From assembly GCF_902635505.1 (NCBI RefSeq), contig NC_045432.1, forward strand, positions 5,639,275 through 5,703,274: 64,000 nucleotides of DNA. The letters are read 5' to 3'. The translations under genes were made by a program, and so were the position numbers. This DNA comes from Sarcophilus harrisii. Its lineage: Eukaryota > Chordata > Mammalia > Dasyuromorphia > Dasyuridae. Shown piece after piece: positions 12,280 to 24,400 of the stretch. The notes beneath the pieces were generated by a model. It saw only the letters and a program-made list of their open reading frames with translations, was not told the origin of the DNA and did not search any database. How positions within the stretch are numbered: position 1 is the first letter of the stretch; every line of letters starts with the position of its first letter.

Positions 12280-13470
12280 TTTTTATCATGAGTCCCTTGG
12301 AATTATTGTGGATCATTGATTAGGCTAGCTAGCTAAGTCTTTCACAGTTGATCATCCTTACAATATTGTCATTACTTTGTACATTGTTCTTTCAGTTCTG
12401 ATCACTTCACTCTGCATCAGTTCTTTTAAGTCTTCCCAGGTTTTTCTGAAACCACTCCCTTATCATTTCTTACAGCACAATAGTATTTCTTCATATTCAA
12501 ATACTACAAGTTGTTCAACCATTCCCCATCTGATGAGCATCCCCTTAGTTTCCAAAAAGAGTGGCTCTAAATATTTTTGTGCAAATAAATCCTTGTTATC
12601 TTTTCTTTAATCTCCTTGGGATACAGACTTAGTAGTGGTATTGCTGGGTTAAAGATTAATAGTTTAACGGCCATTTGGTCATAGTTTCAAACTATTTTCC
12701 AGAATAGATGGAAGAGTTTTAAACTCTACCAATAGTACATTAGTGTTCCTACATTTGCACATCCCTTCCAGGATTTGTCCTTTACCTTTTCTGTCACATT
12801 AGCCAATCCGATTGGTGTGAAAAATGAAGCCTTTATCATATCAGATAAATGCTGTAAATCCCCCCTTCATATTCCAGCTTCCCACTTTCCTTCTAAATTT
12901 GAAGGCATTGGTTTTGTTTATGCAAAACCTTTTAAATTTTGTAAATCCAAATTATTTATTTTAACCCCATGGTCTTCTCTTTCTCTAGTTTAGTCATGTA
13001 CTCTTCTCCTATTCATAGCTCTAACAGGTAAGTTTCTCCATGTTCCATTAATTTACTTATGATATTGCTCTTAAATGTCTAAATCATGTACCCATTTTGA
13101 GTTTATCTTGATATACAGTATGAGTTATTGGTCTATGCCTAATTTCTTCCTGACTCCTTTCCAGTTTTCCCAGAACTTTTTCTCAAATAATGATTTCTTG
13201 CCTTAGTAGCTTGGACCTTCGGGTTTTTCAAACACTAGGTTACTGTACTCATTTATTTCTGTATATTGTGTACTTCATGAATTACACTGATCTACCACTT
13301 TATTTCTTAGCCACTAACAGATTATTTTGATGATTACTGCTTTGTAATATAAAGTGAAATATGGCACTTCAAGGTTCCCTCCCTTCACATTGTTTTAACC
13401 GATTCCCTTGATATTCTTGATTTTTTTGTTCTTCCAGATTAATTTTGTTATGCTTTTAATAGGAATTTTA
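12280..13470 (-). mobile_element. Old LINE-1, 3' portion (part 1 of a split copy)
   Basis: On the plus strand the text parallels the antisense of the 3405-9760 L1, with many changes. CAGTTCTGATCACTTCACTC and TTCTTACAGCACAATAGTA correspond to the ORF2 C-terminus. GTTTATCTTGATATACAGTA and GATGATTACTGCTTTGTAAT correspond to more upstream ORF2. The match stops near 13470 and resumes near 15300 with the next part of ORF2, so the pieces are one element split by later insertions. Confidence 0.8.
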
Positions 13471-14029
13471 TTTGGAAATATCACTACAAACCCTAGCCCA
13501 GTGCCACAGCACCACTGGCAATACATCTTCACTAATATCAGGACACTATAGCAATGTTGGATTTCAAATGATCACATTCAAGGAGTTCTTTCTTAATACT
13601 TGACATTTAACTCCACAGTATAATAACATACTTATATATAAGATTATAGAATGGGAAATTGAAAATTCTTGATCTATAAACATTATGAACAAGCCAAGTC
13701 TTTATAAATAAATATCCAGAGAACAGAAAAATTACAATTCAATTTCATCTTTATCCACAGAATACTAATGGCAAATAGGTAGGGACATGGGTGCCCACCT
13801 GGCCTCAATTCCAGCTGGGCCCAGTTCAGGAACCTTTCAATCAAATGCAAAGCAATACAGACAGAAGAACCCTTAAAACATTGTGCATTTGCTACTAACC
13901 ACCTACTAAGACCAACTACTGAGTGGACAGTTGCTCCAAGCAGCAGGATTTTATTTCTGGAGTCGATTGGGAGGGATGACTTGGTTCAAGACAAGTCTTC
14001 ACTTCATACTCTGTGACTCCAGGATGAGA
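13471..14029. other. Unassigned sequence inside the split L1
   Basis: No gene was seen. It lies just left of the HAL1 3'-end repeat and may include more of the inserted material, but I cannot assign it to a family. Confidence 0.4.
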
Positions 14030-14925
14030 ATTGGATGGGGCACTGAGGAGAAAAGAAAAGGATAAGGTCTATTTTGTAGAGAAAATGAGGGCTACAGTGA
14101 ATAGTTAAAGCTGCTGTGCTGAAAGGAACTTCTTCCACAGGGATAGAGTTAAGGTAAAAATAGTAATTATGTTAAATAAATGAGGTGCAGAGAAAGAATA
14201 GACAGAAGCACAGGGGAGGGAGGGCTTATAGTTCTGAAAACCTACTCACATGGGGGATGAATTCAATAGGCAACATTACCTATATACCATGAAGCGTATA
14301 GCACCCTCCAAAATTTATAATATGGGGAAGGGATAGGTGGATGGGGAAGCAAAGGGTGAGGAAAGAAGACAAGGGAGGGATCCTTGGGTAGGGGGAGGTT
14401 AAGGAATAGTAAGGCAAGTTAGGAGCAGTATTAAAGCAGAAGGGTTAGCAGGGAGGGAAAGATGTGTGTGTAGGGGGATGAGGTATGTATGTGTAGGTAT
14501 GTATATATGTGTATGTATATATTTACATATGTTCACCTAAATATATTCTTTCTTAACTATAGCCTGCTTGAGAGTGGGGGTGGGGATGAATGGGGGAATA
14601 AAATGAATGTGTGTATAGCAGAAAGCAAAAGAATGATTTGCAAGGAAGTAAAGAAAAGAATATACTCAGAATATAAAGAAAAATCATGAATATAATTTCT
14701 ACTAGTTTTATATATATATATGTATATATATATTTTTTTTTTTTCTTGAACTGGCATTTGTTGTTATATATTTTGAATCCTCACTGATGTTCTGCTGGGC
14801 ACATGACAATATTCTCTTTTGTGTTGTTTTATTTTGTTTTGTATTCCTTTTCTGTTTTTCTTTTTTCTTATTCTGTCTTTCAAAAATACAATAAATTTTA
14901 AAAACTAAAAATAAAATATTGGCTC
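14030..14925 (+). mobile_element. HAL1-like (half-L1) 3' end, plus strand
   Basis: The segment shares a series of landmarks with two other places in the window (20280-20880 minus and 52340-53190 plus). These are ATACCATGAAGCGTATAGC, GGCAAGTTAGGAGCAG, AACTATAGCCTGCTTGAGAG, TCTGCTGGGCACATGACAAT and a tail with AATACAATAAATTTTAAAAA. In the 20-21 kb copy this 3' region directly adjoins L1-like ORF1 sequence, so the family is best read as HAL1, an L1 relative lacking ORF2. TG- and TA-rich simple repeats are embedded at about 14466-14540 and 14708-14731. Confidence 0.6.
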
Positions 14926-14929
14926 AGCT

Positions 14930-15295
14930 TACGCATGAGCAATTACTATATCTCCATTTTTTAGATGTCTTTATGTAGATGGCAAGTATACTTCTGGAGA
15001 AGTATACTTGAAACAAAGTGTTAACTCAGTGGAATTGATGAGATGATGGTCTCTAGTTCATATACTTAGTTCTTAGTATGGTGATGTAATGGTTCTCTAG
15101 TTCACACATAATCAGTGTGCTGTAATGATGTCATTACAATAAGGTATATAAGGGCTAAGAAGGACTGGAAGAGAGACAGTCTGTCTTTGACCAGCCTCGT
15201 GGTGGCTGTCCTGCCTTCATCACTTCTCCACTAAGAGCAAGGATTCGGGCTGATCCTGAGGACCTCCAGAAAGCTAGGCCAGATATCACATCTTT
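14930..15295 (+). mobile_element. Possible LTR fossil inserted in the old L1
   Basis: A TATATAAGGG box lies near 15146 and is followed by a GC-richer leader-like stretch (AGAGAGACAGTCTGTC, CTCGTGGTGGCTGTCC) that ends close to the L1 resumption point at about 15300. This looks like the promoter and U5 part of a plus-strand LTR. No internal gene region is present. The family is not assigned. Confidence 0.4.
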
Positions 15296-16084
15296 ATTTG
15301 TGTGAAAAAGTGTTTTCTAATTGTGTCCCTCTGTTTGTCTTGGCAAGTAGACGCCTATGTATTTTATAGCATCTGCAGTTATTTTAAATGGAATTTCTTC
15401 ATGTTTTCCTGCTGGATTTTCTTGGTAATATATAGAAATGCTGAAGATTTATGCAGATTTCTTTTATATCTTACAATGTTGCTAAAGCTGTTAATTGTTT
15501 GGACTAGTTTTTTAGTTGACTCTAGCATGCTCTAAATATACCATCATATTATCAGCAAAAAGTGATAATTTCCTTTCTTTTTTTCCCTTCTAATTCTTTC
15601 AATACTGTTTTTCTTATTTCTATAGTTGGTATTTCTATTACAATATTCAATGGTAATAGTGATAATGGACATCTTTGCTTCATTCCTTATCTTATTTATT
15701 CCTACTATAGAAAATGCTAGTTCTGAGGTATATATAGCTACCACTTATTTTTTTTAAAAGCTATTCTTAGGTTTGTTAGTGTTTTTGTAGAAATTGATAC
15801 TGCATTTTGTCAAAAAAATCTTCTCTGCTTATTTTGACATAATTATGATTTTTAAAATTGGTTTTGTCGCTAATATGGTCAATTATGCTGATAGTCTTCC
15901 TGATACTGAACCAACCCTAGATTCTTAGTATAAAACCTACCTGCTCATAGTGTATGATCTTTGTGATGCATTACTATAGTGTCCTTGTTAGTTTTTTTTT
16001 TAATTAAAAGAGTTCAAATCAATATTCACTTATAGTTTTTTTTTTCTCCTGTTTGTGCTCTCTCAAAACCATATTGGCATCATA

Positions 16085-16330
16085 GAAGTAATTTGGTAAG
16101 ATTCCTTCTTTACCTGTTTTTTTTTTTTTTATTGTAGTAAGTCTATTTGTTTTTTAATACACATTGTTTTGTGAATCATGTTGGGGGAGAAAAATCAGAA
16201 CAAAAGAGAAAAACCATGGAAGAGATTTTTTTAAAAAACAGAAAAAAGAAGTGGATAATAGCATGTGTTGATTTACATTCAGTCTCCTTAGTTCATTTTC
16301 TGTCCAAAGTCTATTGGGATTGCTTTGGAT
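16085..16330 (-). mobile_element. Short A-tailed repeat inserted in the old L1 (second copy at 45.8 kb)
   Basis: After a T run, the sequence contains GTGAATCATGTTGG, then AAAAATCAGAACAAAAGAGA, then a stretch ending in TGTTGATTTACATTCAGTCTC. The same series is found at about 45805-45975. The T run at its left edge is the expected poly(A) end of a minus-strand retrotransposed fragment. Both copies break off near the same internal landmark. The family is probably a LINE 3' end but is not named here. Confidence 0.6.
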
Positions 16331-17594
16331 TTTTAAAAATAGTTTAAATATATAGGAATTGTTCTTTGAATGATAGAATTCACTTGAAAATTTACCTGAT
16401 CCTGAGAATTTTTTCTTAGGCAGCACATTTTTGGCTTGTTCAATTTCTTTTTCTAAGATAGAGTTATTTATGTATTCTAATTCCTATCCTGTTAATCTGG
16501 GCAATTTATATTTTTATAAGTATTCATCCATGTTATTTACATTGTCAGTTTTATTGGAATATAACCATGCAAAATAGCTCCTAATGATTTACTTTTTTCT
16601 TCATTGTGTGTATATTAACCCTTTTATTTTCAATGCTGGTAATTTGGTTTTATTTTTAAAATCAAATTAACCATATATTTATCTATTTTTTTCATTAAAC
16701 TAGTTCCTAGTTTTATTTACTAGTTCAATTGTGATTGTACTTTCATTTTCATTAATTTCTCCTTTGTGAGAGCTTCTATTTTGGTGTTTAATTAGGGATT
16801 TTTCATTTGTTATTTTTCTAGTGTTGTTTTAAATTGCCCACTCAATTCTTTATCTGTTGTTTCTCTTTTCTGTTGGTGTGCTTAAAGATAGAAATGTTCC
16901 CTTAAGTATTATTTGTCTACGTCCCACAAATGTGCAAATGTTCTTATTGTTCTTATTCTCTTTAATGAAGTTATTGCCACTATGATTTGTTTTTTGACGC
17001 ACTCATTCTATAAGATTAAATTATTTCGTTCCAATTATTTTATTTTATTTTATTTTTTGCTTTTTGTTGAGGCAATTGGGGTTAAGTGACTTGCCCAGGG
17101 TCAAGTTCCAATTCATTTTAAATTTGTTTCGAAAGCCTTTTTAGTGAATGGAATTTTTATTGCATTATGATCTGAAGAGGGTGCATTTAGTATTCCTGTT
17201 GTTCTGAATTTGTATGAGGCTTTTATGCACTTACACATAATCTAATTTTATGAAGATGCCATGCACAACAGAGAGAGCCTTCTCCAGAATGCTATTATAT
17301 CTAATTTTCAAAATTAATCTAATTTTTAAGAAGTTATCTTTTTTAGTAAGATTTTGTACCTCTTTTACCATTTGACTATATGTCTCCTTAATGGCTTTTT
17401 TTATTTTATGGTAAGATTTATCTAGTTTGCAAAGTGGTAAATTGAGGTCCCCTACTAGTAAAGTTTTACTATTTTCTTCTGTAACTCATTTAACTTTTCC
17501 TTCTAGAATTTGGATGCTATTCCATTTTATGCATATGTGTTCAGCATTTATATTAATTCATTGTCTATAGTGCCTTTAAACAAAATGTAGGTTG

Positions 17595-17800
17595 ATTATC
17601 TTTTTTTTTAAATAATAGCTTTTTATTTTCAAAATATATACAAAGATAGTTTTCAACATTTACCCTTGCAAAACCTTGTGTTCCAAATTTTTCTTCTTCC
17701 TTTCTCTCCACCCCCTCCTCTAGACAGCAAGTAATCCAGTATAGGTAAACATGTGCAATTCTTCTATACATATTTCCACATATATGTCATCTTTCAAGTA
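17595..17800 (-). mobile_element. 5'-truncated L1 3' end
   Basis: The T-rich start, AATAGCTTTTTATTTTCAAA, ATTTACCCTTGCAAAACCTT and TCTAGACAGCAAGTAATCC match the antisense L1 3' UTR seen at 3405-3560 and 62085-62220. It is a short insertion that interrupts the older L1. Confidence 0.8.
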
Positions 17801-19470
17801 TATCTGTTTTTGTTTTGCCCCTGCCTTTTTTTTTTTTTTTTTTTTTTTTTACTTAGCTGGGCTTTAATTATTCCAGCTCAATTTACTTTAATTTGGTATG
17901 TGTTTTTCTGTTTCATCAGGAATCCTTGACAATCCTCCATTTTCTTAAAAATCCCTCCTTTTTCCCCCTCTCCCTCTCCCTTCCCCACTCCCCCCCTCCA
18001 AAGTTTACACTAGGTTATTGGGTAGATTACTCTTGGTTCTAACCTTATCTCCTTGTCTTTCTGGGCTATCATATTCCAAACCCTCCACTTTTTTAATATG
18101 AAAGCTGCTAATTTTGTATAATATTGCCTGTTCCATATTTTAATGTTTTCTTTCTGGCTGCTTATAATATTTTCTCCTTGACCTTAGAACTCTGGAATTT
18201 GAGTATTATATTCCTGGAAGTTTTCATTTTGAGATCGCTTCCAAGAGGTGACCAGTGGATCTTTCAATTTCTGTTTTGTTCTCTGCTTCTAGGATATTTG
18301 AACAATTTTCCTTTATAAATCACTGAGTAGGTTCCTTTTTGGGATATGGCTTTGAATTTATCTCTCCTAGGTTTTTTTTTCCAGGTTGGATTTTTTATGA
18401 GATAGTTCACATTTTCTTCTATTTTTTCATTCTTCTGACTTGTTTTTTTTTTTTTTTAATTGTTTCTTGATGTCTCATGGAGCCATTAGCTGCTACTTGA
18501 CAAAATCTAATTTTTAAGGAGTTAATTTTTTTCAGTGAGATTATGTATCTCTCTTACCATTTGGCTGATTCTGATTTTTAAACAGTTGTTATTCAGTATT
18601 TTTGTGCCCCTTTTGCCAATTTACTAATTCTATTTTCATAATTTTCTTGTATTTCTCTCATTTCTTTTCTCAGTTTTCCTCTATTGCCTGTATTTGACTT
18701 TTTAAAATCTTTTTTTGACCCTTAAAATTTTTTTTTAAATCACTTTTATTAAATCTTCTCATAATTTTTGTTGGGCTTGTTTCCAAGCTTCATTCCCCAC
18801 CACCACCACCCTTAAGGCTTTGCTTATAGATGCTTTTGAGTCATTGTGTTCTTCTGAGTTTGTGTCTTGAGCTTCTCTGTCCCAATGGTAGCACGTTATG
18901 GACAAGGTCTTTTCCCCTGCTTCTCATTTTTCCAACCTACTTCTTGACGTTAGGCTTTATGTTAGATTTGGGCTTTGGTCACCTCTGGATAAGGGAACAT
19001 GACTGCTCTGAACTTCTATTATGCCCTTCTGTTTTCATAAACCAATGTGGGGGCCTGTAGGTTTTTGATGTCTCCAAAGTGGTGTGAACTGGTAGGAGGC
19101 ATTTTTGCCCTCCTAGACTGCACTTTTCCAGGTAGGTCCCCTGTTTCCTCAAGACTGCCACCATTCCTCTCTGTCCTGATATTGAGACCCAGAATGGGGC
19201 TACCAAATGGCACCCAATCCTGTGCCTAGTACTAGAACAGGGGTCCCTTGGGGTCTCTTAGATACATGTGTTTAGTCCCCTTACTATCCTTGGGTACTGG
19301 TACCACTGCTTCTGCTCCTGCTTTTACCACAATCACTCAATGCCATTCCTACTGTGCTCTTGACCAGCCCTCACTTCAGTAGCTGCAGACCTTTCTTTTT
19401 TCCTAAGCTGCTCTAGGCTGGAAAAATGACTCATTGAAACTTTTTTTCCTGCTCAAATTTGTTGTATTTT

Positions 19471-19959
19471 CTAGTCATTTTGTAGGGAAAATCTGGCAAT
19501 TATGACCGTTCATTGCACCATTTTATCTCTGTCTTCTCCCTTCACTCTCAATTCATGAATTTAGGATCTTAATCCTAACTCTCATTCCTTTGATCTTTCT
19601 ATACAAACATTTTTTCCACACACACACACTCAGGTCTCCTCTAGTCTAAATAAACAAAAACTACTTCTCTTAGCTTGCTTCCCCTGGTCTAACCTCTTTC
19701 CTCTCCTTTGCCATTGGTCTTTAGAACATAGTCACTTATACTCTCACTGCATAACCTCCTGCAATCTGGTCTCATGACAGATAACCATGTCAGATATTCT
19801 CTACCCTCAGCCAGGTTGACCCAGGCTCTAGGTCTCCTGATCTAGGGCTCTGGGCACTGGACCTCTCTCTTTTCTATGTAAAGCACCAACGCATCCAGTT
19901 GGTTTTCCTTTTGACCTGGGGGAAGGGAGATCTGGTTGGAGTTTTTTCTCTTAGGGCCC
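19471..19959. other. Unassigned pyrimidine-rich sequence
   Basis: No coding exon was seen. A short (CA)n run lies at about 19618-19630. Confidence 0.4.
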
Positions 19960-20115
19960 ACAGATTTGGGGTGAAAAACCACGGGTCATCTAGTACAATA
20001 TCCTCGTTTGACAGATAAGGAAACTGAGCCCTAGACATGCCCAAGATCATAGAAGTGACTTGGGCCAGGATTTGAACCCCTGTGGCCTTCTAATTCTAAT
20101 AGCATTGTGATCTTT
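19960..20115 (-). repeat. MIR-like SINE fragment
   Basis: The core words CATCTAGTACAATATCCTC, ACAGATAAGGAAACTGAG and GGCCAGGATTTGAACCCCTG follow each other as in the reversed MIR/Mon1-type SINE body. The ends are eroded. Confidence 0.7.
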
Positions 20116-20279
20116 TTTCTTGCCCTTTCCTCCCCCATCTGGTGGAGGGGGGGTATTTTCCCAATTCTGGTTTCCTTTTATCAAATAGAAGAGTTCTGGA
20201 CAGTGAGGCCAGAAACCTATCCTCTACCAACAGCTCACTGATCTTAGGCAAACCATTTCCCCCTAAAAAATGTTTTTGT

Positions 20280-21420
20280 TTTACAATTTCTGTTTATTTT
20301 TTAATTTTTAAAATTTATTTTATTTTTTAAAAGAAAAACAGAAAAGGTATACAAAACAAAAGAGAACATTGTCATGTGCCCAGCAGAACATCAGGGAGGA
20401 TTCAAAAAACATAACAATAGATTACCTGTTCAAGAAAGTATATATATTAATAGAAGAAATTATATTCATGAGTGTCCAACTTTTCTTTTTTGTAAATTGC
20501 TCTTCTGTGCCCCTTTTAAATTTTATTCTTTTCCTCCTCTTTCATCCCCTCCCACTTCCAAGCAAGCTATAGTTAAGAAAGGATATATTTATGTATTCAG
20601 TTGTAGATACACACACACACACACACAATCTTTCCTATCCCTACACACTCTGTTTTAATTCTGCTCCTTAACTTAAATTCCTTGCCATTTCTTAACCTCC
20701 CCCCATCCTTGGATCCCTCCCTTGTCTTTTTCCCTCACCCTTTGCTTCCCCGTCCACCCATCCCAAATTTCTTTATAGATTTTGGAGGGTGCCTTCGTGC
20801 TATATAGTGATGCCTATTTAAACTATTCCTCCTCCCCGTCTGATGCCTCTGGGTCTCTTTTTCCTCTGCACTTTTTTGTAGAACATAATTACTTTTTTAC
20901 CTTTTCCTAGGTGGTTTTACTTTTTAGAGTCAGATCACACTCAATTCTGTCCCAATCTTTCTTTTGAGCTACCCAATTGCTGATATCAATGTTAAACATA
21001 TGGTATACATTGCCACATAAAAACAGAAACAATTTGTTTGTGTTAAGTTCCTTGGCTCTTATATATTAAATTTTCTATTGGGTTTGGGTTTGGTTCAAAG
21101 TCCTGAAAATCTTCAAGTTCATTCAATGTCCAATTTTTTTCATTCAATATTACAGATAATTTTTGCTGGATATGGTATTTTTGGCCCCAGGCCTAGGTCT
21201 TTTAAATGTCGGCATTTAGGATTGCAGGATCTGCAGTTTTTTATTGTGGCTTCTGATAAATACTGTATAATTCTAATTGTAACTCCGATGTATCTGAGTG
21301 TTTTTTTCTTATTTCTTGCAAAATTTTCTCTTTGATCTGGGAGTTTCGAAATTGGCAATAATCTTGTGTTTTCCACAAAGGATCTCTTTGAGGTGGTGAT
21401 TGGTAGATTTTTTTTCTCCT
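20280..21420 (-). mobile_element. HAL1 (half-L1): ORF1 tail joined to 3' UTR
   Basis: Read on the minus strand, an L1-like ORF1 C-terminal region lies at about 21420-20950. On the plus strand its text parallels the antisense ORF1 of the L1 at about 8050-8420, for example TTCATTCAATGTCCAATTTT and the following TTTTGCTGGATATGGTATTT. It is followed directly by the 3' UTR family also seen at 14.0-14.9 and 52.3-53.2 kb, without any ORF2 in between. ORF1 followed straight by a 3' UTR is the defining structure of HAL1 elements known in mammals. The copy is old, and a (CA)n run lies at about 20609-20628. Confidence 0.65.
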
Positions 21421-24400
21421 TAAAAATCTTTTTTTTAAATATAATTTTTAATTTGTGAAAGAAAACAAACATTTCCATAAGAGAAAAAAGTGATTGCACG
21501 TGAAACTCAAATCTTATTATGTACAACTTGCCATTCTTTTTAAAGATATAATAGTTATCAAGTAACTTTTCCTCTTTTTTCTTCCTTTCTCCTTAAAAAT
21601 CTTTCGCAATAACAGACAGCCCTCAGATTCCTCCCCCACATAAGGAAGGGATTGAATTAGTTGGCTTCCGAGGTAGTTGCCTTCCAGCTCTGCCTAAATC
21701 ACCCCCTGATTCTTTCTGGGGGCCCCCCTGCGGTGCAAGAGCTGGGCATGAAACTGGTGGAATTCCCCTCTAGAGCTTCCCTTTGTCCTGAACAGTTTCT
21801 GCAGTCCCGACTCCCTTGCAGGTCAGTGACCAGTCTCAATCATGCCATTTGGTAGGGTGTGCCAAACTCCTGTCATTTGGCTTCTATTCCTACTGCTCTA
21901 ATGAAATCACCACCCTCCTTAAAGTTTCCAATAAACCAGATGACTGGCAGAGACCAGACATAATCTGGACTTTAAATCCCTCATCATCCATGGGAGGAAG
22001 CAGCTGCTCAGAGCCCTAAGTGGCTGGAAGGGGCCGAGCTAATCCTTTAATTCTAAATCCCCAATTGGTCCCCGCACCATGAGGCCCTCCTCCCAGTCAC
22101 CAGAATTTTTTCTCTCTCCTGGAGCGGGTTTATCGCTGCACCTCAGAGCCAGGTAGCTGTGCAAGAACTTTTTCTGAATCCGAGTGTAGCGCTTTACTTT
22201 TCTTTGACATGTCTTTTCATTCGTTTGATCACCTCGTCTGTTATTCAGTGTCAGCTGCCCCTTATTCCGGGTCCTGCAGATCTGAGGCCTTTTATGCCCT
22301 TGGCCCTTCTTGGTCCAAACGGCCCCCTTCCTCATTCCTTTACACAGTCCAATTAATTGCCATTTTGAAGGGAAAACTTGTGCTATTGTTGACGTCCTGG
22401 GTGACCAGGTGGACGGTAACAAGAGAAAGCCTAGTTACGTTCAGAGACAAGCAGAGAGGAGCACTGATAGGATCATCTCAGCCTCAAGTGGGCCTTTTGA
22501 TTATGGCCCTATCTTAGGTGGGGGTCTCTGGCAGAAATTATCGTAAGCCCCCGTTCCTGTATCCCATCAGAAAGTCAAAATGTGAACCTCCCTCCCCAGG
22601 TTAAATTTCCTTAACTGTACCTTACTAACTTGCTCTTTTCTTTCTTCTTGTCATAACTGCTTTGTGGGGTTAGTCTGTTTGCTAAGCAGAACAATAGTTA
22701 ATACCTATTAAGACCCCAGATTCCTTTTAGGGTTAGCCCCATAACCCCCCACTTGCCATGCTTTAGTGGCACCTCTGCTAGGGAACTTGTCTTCCCTTGT
22801 TAATTTCTAAAACCAGTTTTCCTTGCTAAAAAGTGTTGTGGATTTAGCCCACTCTGAGCTGCGCGACATTTGCCCCTTGATTTGGAAGATGTACAAGTCT
22901 ACAGATTCTTGGCAGACGATTTGCAAAACAGGGCCATAAGCCCAATCTATTCTGGGGGGGATCACCTCATATCCCATCTTGTGGTAACCTGATGATATAG
23001 GGAGAATCTGACATACCCCATAACTCTGAAAATACAATTTGAAGAAAACAAGGTACTAGATTATGTGTTCAAAGGAACTAGGAGACTATGGTGCTCTGGA
23101 TCCCTTTGGCAGTGTCTTGGCAAGCTTATGGAGCCTTTCTTAGAATTAATTTTTTTAAATGCACAAGTCACACAGGAAACCAATTATATTGCTAGTTAAC
23201 AAAATACTTAAGGAAAAGTTCACAGGACAACTACTAACCAATAGACTAGGCCCGACTACTGGACCACTTGTGCCCGAGTGGATAGAGCATGGAAATAGGA
23301 GGATGTGAGGTCAGATGCTGCCGTCAACCTGGATCCATCAGGAATCGGGCCCAGTAACGTCTCCTGATACTTTATAATAATCTGGCAACCGGAGAACGCA
23401 ATGAACCAAATACTCAGGAATTCTTTATCTCGTAGATCTGATCCGTATTCGCTCCCCTACCTGGAGAGCGCCAGCTAGCCTCAGATGCCAGATGATGAAA
23501 TCAACGTCCACACCATAGAAGGATGATGTCCGACATCCCAGCCAAATCTCAACTAAGCTTGGACTGGACTTTCTGTCTACTGATTCACTGGGCCACAATT
23601 CCCAGCCAATTGCTCCTTAGAGATTCAAATGCATGTTTCCTTCCCACCCCCACTCCCAACCAGAAAACAAGGACACCCTTTGTGTCCCATTCCAGAGGGA
23701 CAAGATCCAATACTTGGGAGTTCCTTTAAGTAGCCCTCTTCATTTTTTTTTGAGTCAGGCTGGCACTTTTCTAAGAGGGAGACTTCCCAAGAAGAATCTG
23801 CCATATATGGGCTGGCCTAAGTGTGGGGCCTCCACACCCCAGCCAAAGCACCCGTAAAAACAGCTTGGCTTTGGCCCCAAAGGCAAGAGTTCAATTCCAA
23901 TCTCCCCTCTGACTTGTTCCAGTTTCATCTGAAAAAAGGCTAACAACCGCTAACCCAACACACGCAAAACATCTTGCAAAACCCTAAAGCTCTGGAGGAA
24001 TACCATATAGGGAAATTGGGCCTAGACAGGGTAGGGGGAAAGCTGACCAAGCTCCCAAACACAAGTCATTTTTCTTTCTTTTTTGAGTGGGGGCCGGGGT
24101 TACCCCTGATAGAATAAGGACCACCAGACAGTTCACCTGTTAAATGTCTGTTGAGACCCAGTGCATTTTGGCCATGGACCATTATGGGCCCGTTATCCAG
24201 ATGAATGAGAGGGGCAATGTGTATGCAGGTCTCGGGGCATCAGACACTGGGAAGTGGGAGAAGGTAAATGTTTGCTTCCAGCTGTAAGAAGAGTTCCTCT
24301 CAGCGATTCCTCCAATTCTCCAAAGGCCACAGTCCTGGCTCTGCATAGCCAGCTTCTAAAGGAAACCACGGGAAGTGAGCTTCCCAGATGTGCTCTTCTA

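Larger units (their letters stand above)
15300..19470 (-). mobile_element. Old LINE-1, 5' portion (part 2 of the split copy)
   Basis: The plus-strand text at 15302-15480 tracks the antisense reverse transcriptase of the younger L1 at 5230-5400. Further right, the endonuclease and ORF1 regions can be followed in the same order to about 18750, with a 5' UTR-like region to about 19470. It is much more diverged than the 3.4-9.8 kb copy. Two later repeats sit inside it, at about 16085-16330 and 17595-17800. Confidence 0.75.
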
